Assembly (NCBI RefSeq): GCF_019966545.1 | Contig: NZ_JAIMIC010000006.1 | Coordinates: forward strand, 124,001 to 188,000 | Reading direction: 5' to 3' | DNA length: 64,000 nt | Origin: Heliomarina baculiformis | Lineage (GTDB): Bacteria > Pseudomonadota > Alphaproteobacteria > Rhodobacterales > Rhodobacteraceae | In this document: positions 9,446-18,829 of the stretch, piece after piece | Numbering within the stretch: the stretch's first letter is position 1 | Layout: every line of letters begins with the position of its first letter | The notes under the pieces: generated by a model | What the model saw: only the letters and a program-made list of their open reading frames with translations | Databases searched by the model: none | Told to the model about the DNA's origin: nothing | Made by a program: the position numbers and the translations under genes

Positions 9446-10168
9446 TCAGATCACGTCTATCACGATGACCGAGATGTTATCGGCCCCGCCGCCGGTCAGC
9501 GCGATCTGCACCAGTTCATCGGATACGGTTTCCAGCGGGAAGCGTTTCAGGGTCCGTTCGAGGATGCTGAAGGTCGCGTATTTCGTAAGACCGTCGGAAC
9601 ACAGAAGGAAACGGTCACCCGAGCGGGTTTCGCCGCGCACCTTGTCGAGGTCCAGATCGTCCCCCACGCCCACGGCCCGGGTGATCGCGTTGGATTGCGG
9701 GTGCTGCTCTGCCTCGTCCCATGTCATCCGGCCCGAAGTAACGAATTCCGCCACCGCTGAATGATCGGTCGTCAGCATCTCGATATGACCGTCGCGCAGG
9801 CGATAGATCCGGCTGTCGCCCGCCCAGAGCCCGACGAAATGCCCGTTCGCCATGATCAGCGCCGCGACAGTCGCCCCAATCACCCCCCGCCCGCGATCCT
9901 CGGCCTCTTGCACGATGATGCGGTGCGCTTTCTGGATCGCATCGCGCAGCGCATGCATCCGGTCACCGGGCTCAAGCCCCTGCGGGATGGTGGCGATGGA
10001 ATCCGCGATCAGGCGGCTGGCGAAATCGCCCGCCTCATGGCCCCCCATCCCGTCCGATACGACCCAGATATCATGGCCCGGCAGCGCCAGCACGGAATCC
10101 TCGTTTACCTTGCGCTTGAGCCCGACATGGGTCTTGGCGTTGTAACGGAACGCGTTGAAATCATTCAT
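9446..10168 (-). CDS. pppA: T6SS-associated PP2C-type Ser/Thr phosphatase
   Basis: A 240-aa PP2C phosphatase with all the metal-binding motifs: the NED in the first strand (RKVNEDSVL), SDGMGGHEAGD, GDSRIYRL, LCSDGLT and the final DNISVIVID. It dephosphorylates the PpkA target and so turns the T6SS post-translational switch off. The start at 10168 overlaps the tagF stop by 4 nt (ATGA), which indicates translational coupling. The longer open frame to 10249 runs into tagF and is not needed. Its stop codon directly abuts that of the convergent ppkA. Confidence 0.93.
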   Translation of the reverse strand: MNDFNAFRYNAKTHVGLKRKVNEDSVLALPGHDIWVVSDGMGGHEAGDFASRLIADSIATIPQGLEPGDRMHALRDAIQKAHRIIVQEAEDRGRGVIGATVAALIMANGHFVGLWAGDSRIYRLRDGHIEMLTTDHSAVAEFVTSGRMTWDEAEQHPQSNAITRAVGVGDDLDLDKVRGETRSGDRFLLCSDGLTKYATFSILERTLKRFPLETVSDELVQIALTGGGADNISVIVIDVI

Positions 10169-10842
10169 GCGGGGCGGGCCTCGTTCCAGACCGGGGCGTT
10201 GAGGTGAAAGAGACCTTGAATTTCGGGACCATCGGGCAAACCATCGCAAATCATTAATCTGGGCACTTCGTTAACAACCGTACTCCACACACTGGGCGCG
10301 GGATAGGCACGAGCCAGCAGGCCCGAGGCGAGTTCAGGCAAAATACCGCCCGGCGCGGCCTGCGTCAGAACAAGGCTGCGTCCGGCCCGCCGCAAGGGCG
10401 CGGCACTGCGAAACTCCGGGGTTGGGATATCGGCAAGGCGCTGTTCCAGCATCTCACGTGTCATCCCGTCTTCGAGCGCGTCGAGCGCCAGATCTTCCAG
10501 CGTCACAAACAGCGGCTCTTCGTTGAAATGATCGAGCGAGGCCGGCCCCGGCGTCGTCACCGCCGCCGCCAAGGTCAGCGGAAAGCGCCGCCCGACCCGG
10601 TCGACCGACGGCATCATCACGCCCAGCATCTTTTGCTGCCCGGCCAGCCCCGCCGACAGGGAAAACCGCCAAATCGGGGCCGACATGTAATGCGCATCCC
10701 AAACCTCGCCCAGCATCTCCTGCCCGCTCAGCAGGGCATTCTGCACCCATGTGTCCCAAGCGCTGACAAAGCCCGGTGGCATGGTGATCCGAAAGAAATC
10801 ACCCACGGACGGCATTTTACCAAAGGCCCCGAACCCGGCCAT
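10165..10842 (-). CDS. tagF: T6SS-associated protein TagF (DUF2094)
   Basis: A 225-aa protein beginning GFGAFGKMPSVGDFF, the hallmark of TagF/ImpM. Family members contain a conserved W and a DUF2094 fold and act as post-translational repressors of T6SS assembly, in some species by binding Fha. I use the ATG at 10842, just after the tssM stop; a GTG at 10848 overlapping that stop is an alternative. It is coupled to pppA downstream, so both negative regulators are made together at the end of the operon. Confidence 0.9.
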   Translation of the reverse strand: MAGFGAFGKMPSVGDFFRITMPPGFVSAWDTWVQNALLSGQEMLGEVWDAHYMSAPIWRFSLSAGLAGQQKMLGVMMPSVDRVGRRFPLTLAAAVTTPGPASLDHFNEEPLFVTLEDLALDALEDGMTREMLEQRLADIPTPEFRSAAPLRRAGRSLVLTQAAPGGILPELASGLLARAYPAPSVWSTVVNEVPRLMICDGLPDGPEIQGLFHLNAPVWNEARPA

Positions 10843-10844
10843 CG

Positions 10845-13800
10845 TCACATCGATTTCGGGCAGCTGAACTCGGCCAGCGCGGGAAGGGCAAAGGGGTTCA
10901 GAACCGAGCCCGATTGCAGTTGGAAGATCGCGATGCGTCCGCCTACATTGAAGATGACCCGCTTGCGGTCCGAGACATTGGTCCGACGCACTTCGGCCGC
11001 GTCCAGCAGCCGGAACCAGCCCCATGGCCCGTCACGCTTCAGCGAGCTTTCGATATTCTTGCGATCCGGTTGGAACAGGATCTGCGCAAAGCCGACGCTG
11101 CCCGGCCATGTGACGGCAACCGGATTGGGCTGTCCGCCGCGATGGGCAAAGCCCACGTCCTGCCCATCGATCTGGAGCACGACCGATTTGGCCTTGGGAT
11201 CCAGCGCCTCCGGCGTCATCTGGAACTGCACCGCCGGGTTGGGCCCCCCGGCAAAAAAGGCGTCGCGAATTTCCGCCGCGTTCTGCATCTGTTGCAAAAC
11301 GCCCTGACTGATGCCCAGTTCGACGTTGTTCACCGACTTAAAGGTCCAGGGTCGTGTCCGCGTATCGACGTGTCTCAACAGGTTCTCGTTAAAGAAACTG
11401 TCGATCAGCCCGTTCGGCGCGAACAGCTTGGCAAAATCGGCAAGTGCCACATCGGCCCCCGCCCGCCGGTTGAACGGGTAGCGATTGGAAAGCGCCTGCT
11501 CGCAGAAGGGCAGTACGTTCGCCTGCCAGCGCGCGTTGATCGAGGCACGGGTGCTATCCGAAGTGATCCCCGAGGACCCGGTCGATATCTGCGAGGCCCA
11601 GCGTTCCAAAGGACCGTCGATCCGGCCCGCCGCTTGCTGAAACTGCAGCAGTGCCTGCCCGGTTTCACCACCGGTGGTCACGCCGCTGAATGACAGTTTT
11701 TGCAGCTCCTGATAGACCTGCGTCAGCACACCCATAAGCTGGTCAAGCTGCGAGGGCTGGCCCTCGGGACGCTCGACGAGTTGTTGCAGCCACGCAAAAC
11801 GGTCCTCGACATATTGGCCGGGTTCCTCCGGTTCGCCGCCGGGCGTAGCCGAGGCGGACTTTCGCAGTGCTTCCAGCAGGATCTGCGCCTGAATGCCAAG
11901 GTTCTGCCGCGACTCGAGCCCGACAATCGCCTCACCGGCATTCGTCAATTCTGATGTATCTACCAGATCGCGGTTTTCCGTCAGCCGGGTTTCCTTGGCC
12001 ACCTCGGTCAGGATGTTCACGATGGGTGAGGTCGGTCCTGACAGCACGTTCGTCACCTCGACCGCATGACTGAGCGATTCAAGCGGCACGATGTCGATAT
12101 CTGCCAGAATGCCGTCATAACGCGAAATGTAATCGTTATAGTAGAGATCAAGCACGTCGCGGCTCAGCGCCAGCAGGGCGCCTTCGGTCTGGATGGATTC
12201 ACCGCGCTCACCCAGCACCCATGCTTCGCTGCGCACACGCTCGGCGACGCTGACCGCTTCGGGCAGGAAGACGTTGTTGAAGCCGTCATAGGTGAAAATC
12301 CCCTCGATCCCGTCGTTTAGCGCCTTACCCGAAGACCGCACCAGCACCCGGCTCACCGCCGGACCGCCCTTTTCCGTGATCCGCCATTTCGGTAGCGCAG
12401 TGGCTTCGGCACTGTTGATGATGCCGTTATAGACCCGTTGGGCCAGCGGCAGTTCGGTAAGAATGCCCTGCACCTGCTCGACCAGCGGCCCGTTCAGTGC
12501 GATTTCCTGCATCGGCTGGGACAGCAGAGCATCAAGGTGATCGCGCAGATCGTCGCGAAGCTCCTGTCGCACCACGCCGGGATAGGACACCTCCCAATCG
12601 ACCTGCATCCATTCCTTGACCAGATCCGGGTTCATCGGCCCCTGAAGTCCCAGCATCAGGTAGATCTTGAGCGCCTCGTAAAGCAGTTCGGGGTTGTTCA
12701 TATTCGCCATCATCTGCTCTTCGAGCCGCAGCAGAAGACGGGGCAGATAGCGTTTGTTCAGCGCCGCGCGATAGGTCTGGGCCGCCTGAGTGCCGATGAC
12801 CTCGCCCTGATACAGCCCATAGCGCACGCGGCGTTCCGGGTCGGGATCGGACAGCACGGGATTGGTCGGCATGTCGCGCAGGTTGTTCAGCGCCGCTACC
12901 ACGGGCGGAAGGTCGGTGTCGCCCACCGGGCTTGGTGGCAGGGTATCGGCGGCCTCCTGATAGGCGAGCACCTTGTCGGCCGCCTCGTCGATCAATGCCA
13001 CGTTGCCCATGTAGCTGCGCACCCAAAGCGCGCCCATGCCCAGCGCGATCAGGACAGTCGCGGCGATCAACGCGCGCTGGGTCCAGCGATAGCGCCGTTC
13101 TACCTTGTCATCGGCCGACACCAGTCCGGCCTCGTTGAACATGACGGTCTCGAACAGCCGCGTCAGGAAATAGGACCGACCGGACCCCTGCCCTGTACCG
13201 ATGGCCTGACGGCCAATGCCAAAGGTCTGCGCCATACCGAGCATCAGACGGTCGATGGGCGTGCCTTCCTGCGTGCCGGACGTCAGGTAGACACCGCGCA
13301 GCATCTGGCGGCTTTCGTACCGGTTGTCCTGAAACACCTCGGTCAGGAATTCCCGCGCGACATTACGCATAGAGGCCACCTGCGCCGGGAACCCGGCAAT
13401 CAGCGAACGTTTCTGCTGATCCGTCTCGCGCTGCATCTTTTCCAGAAGCTGCGCGTTCAGCTGGCCCAGCAGCTTGGCATATTCCTCGTCGAAAGCCGAA
13501 ACCGGCGACGCCTCGCCACGGGTTTTCTCAAGTGGCAGGGTAAAGCCCCAAACCTGTTCGCGCTCTTCCTTGCCAAGATCGTCATAGAACTCGTTGAACC
13601 CGGCGATCAGGTCGGCCTTGGTGAAGAGCACGTAAACCGGAAATCGTACGCCCAGCTTTTCACGCAATTCGTTCAGACGCCGACGCACCGCCTGCGCATG
13701 GGCCTTTTGCGTGACCTCATCCTGAAGCGACAGGTCCGAGAGTGAAATCGCGATCATCGCACCGTTGATCGGCTGGCGCTTGCGGTATTTCTTGAGCAGC

Positions 13801-14411
13801 CCAAGAAAACCCAGCCACGAGGCGTTATCAACCTCGGCATCGCTTTCCTGCGTGGTGTAGCGGCCCGCCGTATCGATCAGCACGGCCTCGTTCGTGAACC
13901 ACCAGTCGCAATTGCGCGTCCCGCCGACACCGCCCACGGCGGCCTTTCCCATCTTGTCGGCGAGCGGGAATTGCAGGCCGGAATTCACAATCGCCGTCGT
14001 CTTGCCCGCGCCGGGCGGGCCGATCATCACGTACCACGGCAACTCGTTCAGGTGCTTTTTACCATTCTTTGACTTGCGCAGTTCGGCCATCGCGGCCTTG
14101 AACTTACCGCGCAACTCGCCGATTTCCTCGCCGACCACGTCATCTTCAACCGGGTCAGAGGCCTCCGCCATTTCCTCGGTCATCTTCTTGGCCCGGCGCC
14201 GCCGCACAAGAAATACGGTCAGCATGATCGCAAGGAAGAACACCGATATGCAGGCAATCGTGACGATGCGCGCCGTCAGGCTCGCAAAGGGATGCCAGTC
14301 GTCCCTGCCGATATAGGGCGCGAAATACCATGCCGCGACCGACAGGATGACGGCCAGCGCCAGAAGCACGAAGTAAATCGACCGGAACATGCGCAGGAAC
14401 AATCTGATCAT
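10845..14411 (-). CDS. tssM: T6SS inner-membrane protein TssM (IcmF)
   Basis: 1188 aa, the usual length for TssM. Two N-terminal membrane helices (~14-34 and ~47-69) flank a short loop, then comes a cytoplasmic NTPase-like domain with Walker A GPPGAGKTT (131-139), a third helix at ~447-466 and a long periplasmic part ending in the IcmF C-terminal beta-domain (WPGSVGFAQILFQPDRKN; DGPWGWFRLLDAAEV). TssM spans the envelope with TssL. Its start overlaps the tssL stop by 4 nt. No TssJ gene, the usual outer-membrane partner, was found nearby. Confidence 0.95.
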   Translation of the reverse strand: MIRLFLRMFRSIYFVLLALAVILSVAAWYFAPYIGRDDWHPFASLTARIVTIACISVFFLAIMLTVFLVRRRRAKKMTEEMAEASDPVEDDVVGEEIGELRGKFKAAMAELRKSKNGKKHLNELPWYVMIGPPGAGKTTAIVNSGLQFPLADKMGKAAVGGVGGTRNCDWWFTNEAVLIDTAGRYTTQESDAEVDNASWLGFLGLLKKYRKRQPINGAMIAISLSDLSLQDEVTQKAHAQAVRRRLNELREKLGVRFPVYVLFTKADLIAGFNEFYDDLGKEEREQVWGFTLPLEKTRGEASPVSAFDEEYAKLLGQLNAQLLEKMQRETDQQKRSLIAGFPAQVASMRNVAREFLTEVFQDNRYESRQMLRGVYLTSGTQEGTPIDRLMLGMAQTFGIGRQAIGTGQGSGRSYFLTRLFETVMFNEAGLVSADDKVERRYRWTQRALIAATVLIALGMGALWVRSYMGNVALIDEAADKVLAYQEAADTLPPSPVGDTDLPPVVAALNNLRDMPTNPVLSDPDPERRVRYGLYQGEVIGTQAAQTYRAALNKRYLPRLLLRLEEQMMANMNNPELLYEALKIYLMLGLQGPMNPDLVKEWMQVDWEVSYPGVVRQELRDDLRDHLDALLSQPMQEIALNGPLVEQVQGILTELPLAQRVYNGIINSAEATALPKWRITEKGGPAVSRVLVRSSGKALNDGIEGIFTYDGFNNVFLPEAVSVAERVRSEAWVLGERGESIQTEGALLALSRDVLDLYYNDYISRYDGILADIDIVPLESLSHAVEVTNVLSGPTSPIVNILTEVAKETRLTENRDLVDTSELTNAGEAIVGLESRQNLGIQAQILLEALRKSASATPGGEPEEPGQYVEDRFAWLQQLVERPEGQPSQLDQLMGVLTQVYQELQKLSFSGVTTGGETGQALLQFQQAAGRIDGPLERWASQISTGSSGITSDSTRASINARWQANVLPFCEQALSNRYPFNRRAGADVALADFAKLFAPNGLIDSFFNENLLRHVDTRTRPWTFKSVNNVELGISQGVLQQMQNAAEIRDAFFAGGPNPAVQFQMTPEALDPKAKSVVLQIDGQDVGFAHRGGQPNPVAVTWPGSVGFAQILFQPDRKNIESSLKRDGPWGWFRLLDAAEVRRTNVSDRKRVIFNVGGRIAIFQLQSGSVLNPFALPALAEFSCPKSM

Positions 14412-15826
14412 TGGTCACTCTCCCGGACGAGCACAACTTCGATACGCCGGTTCTTGGCCCGCCCCTCGCGCGTGCCGTTATCGGCGATGGGTTCTTTATC
14501 GGCCCGGCCTTCGGCGGTCAGCCGGGACGGGTCGTCGAATGTCTTGGCGATGCCCGACATCACTGATTTCGCGCGCGCCAGCGACAGGTGCATGTTCGAC
14601 GGGAATCGCGACGACCGGATCGGCACGTTGTCGGAATGACCGACGATGATCACCGGGCCGGGTTCCTCGTTCAGAGAGCGCGCCACGCGGTTGATCGGCC
14701 CTTCGAACTGCGGTTGCAGATCGTCCGATCCCGAGCCGAACATGTTCGACCCCGCGATACGGATCACCAGCGTATTGCCCTTTTGAAACACCTCGATGAT
14801 GCCGTCATCAATCTCTTCCTGAAGAAAGCCTTCGACCTTTTGCAACTGCTCTTCGGCGGTCGGTGCCGGAGGCGGCGGTGGCGGTGGCGGTGCCCGGCGC
14901 AAGAGCTGCGCAACCGGACCGCTATCGATGATCGACAATTGTCCGATCACCCGCTCGGTCTGGTTCGACAGCGCATAGGACAGGCCAAGAAACTGCGCGG
15001 TCAGCAGGGTCACCGTGACCGCCAGCGCGATCCAGACCAGTTTCCACGCCGAGAGTTTCTTGAACGGTTTCTTGATACCTTCCCAGTTCGGCGACAGATC
15101 ATGTTCCAGCGCCCCGCGCTGGGCGCGGATGATCCGGGCGAGCGAGGCGCGGATCTGGGTGTGCTTCTCCATCCCGCCCTGTTCGACGCGCAAACGGCCT
15201 TCAAACCCAAGCGACATGCACATGTACAGGAATTCGAGCATATCGATATTCGCGCCCGGATCCTTTTCCAGCCGCGCCAGCAGGTCATAGAAACGATCCC
15301 CGCCCACGGTCTCGCGGTGGAACGTCCCCACCATCGACTGCATCCCCCAGGACGATTGCCCGCCCCACGGCGTGTTCAGCACCACGTCATCCAGCGTCGC
15401 GCACAGGGCATACCGCGCGACCTTGACGGTCTGCGCCGGGATACCGGCCTGCAACGCACGGTTCTCGAATTCGCGCACCTCGCTCACGACGCTCTGGCGC
15501 AGCTTGTCGGGGTCCATGTGCTGCGCCCGGTTGCGGATGCGCGAGATCAGGGAAAACAGCGTGCTGGCACAGGCGGTCAGCTGGTTCATGCCGGTCATCG
15601 ACACCGAGGCAGCCGCCGATTTCGCCGTAGGTCGGGGCGTTGCGCCCTGCGGCACACCATAAGCGCCGGCGGAACCGGCCCCCGGCTCGGGGAAACCGCC
15701 GGGATCGGGAACGGCTGCGGGCGCCGGCGTGGCCATGCCGCCACTGGAACGCCGCCCGCCAGGATTGGGGCGGATCACCGTCTTGTCGGTATCGTCCGGC
15801 TCTGCAAAGGGATCGTTGTCAGACAT
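14408..15826 (-). CDS. tssL: T6SS inner-membrane protein TssL (DotU) with C-terminal OmpA domain
   Basis: 472 aa: a disordered N-terminus, a cytoplasmic DotU domain (~75-240; FLYMCMSLGFEGRLRV is diagnostic), one membrane helix (~260-283), a poly-proline stretch and an OmpA-like peptidoglycan-binding domain (~350-470; VIIVGHSDNVPI, KNRRIEVVL). TssL recruits the baseplate to the TssM complex; the OmpA extension anchors it to the wall. The N-terminal segment (residues 10-20, PDDTDKTVIRP) has Thr13 and Thr16 in a setting like that of Agrobacterium TssL, whose N-terminal threonine is the PpkA target bound by Fha. The gene follows tssK by 16 nt. Confidence 0.95.
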   Translation of the reverse strand: MSDNDPFAEPDDTDKTVIRPNPGGRRSSGGMATPAPAAVPDPGGFPEPGAGSAGAYGVPQGATPRPTAKSAAASVSMTGMNQLTACASTLFSLISRIRNRAQHMDPDKLRQSVVSEVREFENRALQAGIPAQTVKVARYALCATLDDVVLNTPWGGQSSWGMQSMVGTFHRETVGGDRFYDLLARLEKDPGANIDMLEFLYMCMSLGFEGRLRVEQGGMEKHTQIRASLARIIRAQRGALEHDLSPNWEGIKKPFKKLSAWKLVWIALAVTVTLLTAQFLGLSYALSNQTERVIGQLSIIDSGPVAQLLRRAPPPPPPPPAPTAEEQLQKVEGFLQEEIDDGIIEVFQKGNTLVIRIAGSNMFGSGSDDLQPQFEGPINRVARSLNEEPGPVIIVGHSDNVPIRSSRFPSNMHLSLARAKSVMSGIAKTFDDPSRLTAEGRADKEPIADNGTREGRAKNRRIEVVLVRESDQ

Positions 15827-15842
15827 GCCGCTTCCCCTTTCC

Positions 15843-17183
15843 TCAGTTATTGCGGATCGCCCACAGTTCCATCTTCAGCCCCGGGTATTGCCCCGACACA
15901 TGCACCGCGATCCCGCCCGAGGTGGTCATCTTGGCCCAGTACGGGCTTTCCGGTTCCAGCTCGAAATAAACAACGCCCGCGTGATACGGGATCTGGCGCG
16001 GCGCCACCGGCAGCGGGCGAAGCGTGATCCCCGGCAGGGCCGAGTTCACCAACTGGCGGATTTCCTCGACAGGGCCGATCTTGGCCTGCCCCGCGAAATG
16101 CCGCCGCACGTCCTCGGCCGGAATATCCGCGTCCACGGCCAGCACGAACCCGGCATTGCCAAGCAGCTTGCGATCGGCGATGACACCGACGCTGATGCCG
16201 TATTTGCGCTCTTCCAGCTTGATTGCGATGGCGGTCTGTTCCAGCACCGAACTCAGGTATTGCCGCAGGGTGCGGATCACCGGGCTGAAGCTGCCGCTCA
16301 GGTTATCATGCTCGTAAGGAGGGAAATTCGGCGGCTCCTTGTCGGCAGACATGAATACCGAAAGCTCGCCCGCCAGCGACACGCAGGTGCGATAGAAATC
16401 CTCGGGATGCAGGTTCTCGATCCGGCTCAGGTGGCGGATCAGCGGCAGTGACCGGTTCACCACCGACAGCAGCATGAAATCCTGCACCTCGGCCGCGCCC
16501 CGCGCCGAACCGGATTCCGCCAGACGGCCCGAAAGCGCCTGCATCCGGTGCGACAACAGCCCCTCCAACTCGCGCACGAAAGCGTCCAGCGGATGCGCCG
16601 CGCGGATGTCGAGGCAGGACGGAATGAACGCCTGATCAAGGATGATCTCCTTGTCGGGACGCACTTCGATGATACGCGCCACCGGGATCGCCAGCTTGTC
16701 GGCCAGATCGTCCACTGCCAGCGCGAATTGCAGGCGCATCTTGCCGACGCCCAGCACAACCGGCTTCTTTTCCTGCCCCATCGTGTCGGTGACTTCGATC
16801 TCGGTCGGACGCAAACGGCTGGCCGACATCTCGGCCCCGGACATGTCCACCTCGGTCGCGCCCTGACGGCGCTGCGGCACGGTCAGGTAGACGACGCAAT
16901 CCTTCACCGTCGTCGGCACCTCGAGCGCGGGCGGATGATCGTCCGTCATCGGCACGCGAAACACCGTGCCGTCATGGGTGAGCCCCGACACGCTCTTGAG
17001 CGCGAACTGTCCGACCTTGAGCACCTCGTCATCGATCTCGAGCGCACTCACCCCCCAGCCATAGGGGCGGATCCGGCGCGCAAGCCCGCTGACAAGCGCC
17101 TCGGTATACCGGTCCGCCTGCTGAAAATGATGAGGTTGCAGAAACAACCCCTCGGTCCAAAGCACCTTGCTGTCCCAGGACAC
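15843..17183 (-). CDS. tssK: T6SS baseplate protein TssK
   Basis: A 446-aa TssK with the typical opening (VLWTEGLFLQPHHFQQADRY) and C-terminal PYHAGVVYFELEPESPYW segment. TssK trimers connect the TssEFG baseplate to the TssL-TssM membrane complex. The start codon is GTG with GGGAGAA about 5 nt upstream. It lies between fha and tssL with short gaps, in the order seen in many alphaproteobacterial T6SS operons. Confidence 0.95.
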   Translation of the reverse strand: MSWDSKVLWTEGLFLQPHHFQQADRYTEALVSGLARRIRPYGWGVSALEIDDEVLKVGQFALKSVSGLTHDGTVFRVPMTDDHPPALEVPTTVKDCVVYLTVPQRRQGATEVDMSGAEMSASRLRPTEIEVTDTMGQEKKPVVLGVGKMRLQFALAVDDLADKLAIPVARIIEVRPDKEIILDQAFIPSCLDIRAAHPLDAFVRELEGLLSHRMQALSGRLAESGSARGAAEVQDFMLLSVVNRSLPLIRHLSRIENLHPEDFYRTCVSLAGELSVFMSADKEPPNFPPYEHDNLSGSFSPVIRTLRQYLSSVLEQTAIAIKLEERKYGISVGVIADRKLLGNAGFVLAVDADIPAEDVRRHFAGQAKIGPVEEIRQLVNSALPGITLRPLPVAPRQIPYHAGVVYFELEPESPYWAKMTTSGGIAVHVSGQYPGLKMELWAIRNN

Positions 17184-17205
17184 GTAATTCTCCCTTCCTG
17201 CGGGC

Positions 17206-18678
17206 CTATTGCTTCAGCTTTTCAAGCTGGTCCTTGTAGGCCCGCGCAAATTCCCTGCTGAACAGGTCGTGAAAATCATTCTCGGCCTGATCTGATATTT
17301 CCGCGTAGATCTTTTCGTAAACTTCCCAATAGCGCGCCTTCTTGCCGCGCAGCAGGCTGCCAAAGGCACCCGAAACCTCGATCTGCCCGGCCAGTTGCTC
17401 GGGGTCGAGCTTTTTCAGCACGCCTTTCAGCGCGGCCTCCATACCGGTCACCATCGCGACCTCATGGGCCTTGATGTCCTGCAACGCCTGCTCGGCGGCG
17501 CTTTCGGGGCTAAGGTAGCCCTTGGTCGCGGGCTTGATCATCGTCTCGACCGCCTGTTCCGGGCTGATCGAGAATTTGAGCGGGTTGTTACCGCCGGCGC
17601 TGATCATCGTCTGTTCGATGCGGAATTCGCTCTTGATCGAGGTCCGCGTCATCAGGATTTCGCGCAGGCCGGTGATCAGGGTTTTCATCACCCGCCCCAT
17701 GCGCGCCATGGTCTGCGGCAGATCGGCGTCGTCGATCCGAAGATCCTCGGCCCCGGCGCCTTCAAGGAAGGCGCGCGCCATGTCGACCTGCCCGGCCGCC
17801 ACCGGCTGTGCGGGCGCGGGTAGAACCGGTGCGGCAGGCTCAACCGGTGCGGCTGGCGCTTCGGGTTCGGGCGCAAACACATCGTCGCCCAGATCCTCGG
17901 GCGGCAAAACCGGCGGCGTGCGACGCGGCGCTTCGGGCTCAGGCGTCGCGGCAAAGGGATCATCCGCCGGACCGCCCTTATCCTCGCCAATGCCTTCCAG
18001 CAGATCGTCCCAGTCATCGGGGATCATGTTGCTGGACGAACTCTGCTGCGGGCGGAAACTGTCATTGGCCGAAGGGTTATGCGACGAAAAACTCGCCCCC
18101 GTGCCCTCGCGCCCGTCACTCGGTTTCTGAAAGAAGGGATCGTCCTCTTCGCCCATCGGCGGCAGCAGGTCGTCGATCGGATCGACCGGGTTGATCTGCG
18201 ACGGGCCGGTCGGTTTTTCCGGCCCCAGCAGATCGTCGAGGAAATCGCCCGAGCTCGCATCATCCAGCAGATCGAACGGATCGGGTGCCCGGTTCGCATC
18301 GCCATGCGACGCGGCCTCCTGCGCCGAGGGTGGCGCGATGAAATCGCTCATGTCCGGCGTGTCGGCGGTGATCTCGACCACCAGTTCGTAATTGCCAAGG
18401 GCCAGCACATCGCCGTTGTTCAGCGGCGTCGGCGTATTGCCCAGCGGGATCTTGGAATAGTTCAGGAACGTCCCGTTCGTCGACAGATCGACGATCACCA
18501 CATTGCCATTGTGATCCTCGATCACGAAATGGCTTTTCGATAGCAACCGGTCGGGATCAGGCAGAACAAGATCGTTCGCGGGGCCACGCCCCACGGTCAG
18601 ACTGCCGCCCTGCATCGGCACAGGGCGGGCATTTCCCGGGACGGTCCCGGAAGACTGGAATTTCAGCATCACGGCCAT
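17206..18678 (-). CDS. tagH: T6SS FHA-domain scaffold protein Fha (TagH)
   Basis: 490 aa. An N-terminal FHA domain (~25-105) has the phosphothreonine-binding features GRGPANDLVLPD, SKSHF and NGTFLN. A long acidic, proline-rich middle (~110-290) holds short motifs of the form DDLLG/DDLLE (FLDDLLGPEK, WDDLLEGIGED). The C-terminal ~190 residues are the TagH domain. Fha binds a PpkA-phosphorylated partner and promotes assembly. The middle resembles the repeat region of the sheath fusion protein at 21703-26325, which is unusual. About 150 bp without a gene separates it from the upstream gene, so a separate promoter is possible. Confidence 0.92.
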   Translation of the reverse strand: MAVMLKFQSSGTVPGNARPVPMQGGSLTVGRGPANDLVLPDPDRLLSKSHFVIEDHNGNVVIVDLSTNGTFLNYSKIPLGNTPTPLNNGDVLALGNYELVVEITADTPDMSDFIAPPSAQEAASHGDANRAPDPFDLLDDASSGDFLDDLLGPEKPTGPSQINPVDPIDDLLPPMGEEDDPFFQKPSDGREGTGASFSSHNPSANDSFRPQQSSSSNMIPDDWDDLLEGIGEDKGGPADDPFAATPEPEAPRRTPPVLPPEDLGDDVFAPEPEAPAAPVEPAAPVLPAPAQPVAAGQVDMARAFLEGAGAEDLRIDDADLPQTMARMGRVMKTLITGLREILMTRTSIKSEFRIEQTMISAGGNNPLKFSISPEQAVETMIKPATKGYLSPESAAEQALQDIKAHEVAMVTGMEAALKGVLKKLDPEQLAGQIEVSGAFGSLLRGKKARYWEVYEKIYAEISDQAENDFHDLFSREFARAYKDQLEKLKQ

Positions 18679-18793
18679 AGTGTCGGGCTTATCCTCCTGT
18701 CCGCGCCAAAAGATGGCATTCGAATGGCCTTGGGGTCAGAATTGACATGGAAACGGTAAACGAGACCTGAACCGCATCCCGGCAGACAAGACA

Positions 18794-18806
18794 GGCGCAT
18801 CGCGCC
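18794..18806. repeat. GGCGC-ATC-GCGCC hairpin, copy 1
   Basis: A 13-nt perfect hairpin, 24 nt after the stop codon of the gene at 18830-19441 and upstream of fha. The identical 13-mer lies 36 nt after the tssC stop (34864-34876). The shared placement suggests an RNA processing or stability element that adjusts expression within the operon. Confidence 0.45.
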
Positions 18807-18829
18807 CTCTGCGATCCGGGGCATTCCCA

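Noticed and set aside
12438-13745. A 435-codon open frame opposite tssM
   Set aside because: The opposite strand encodes a clear TssM. The antisense product is His/Gln/Arg-rich with no recognisable domain.
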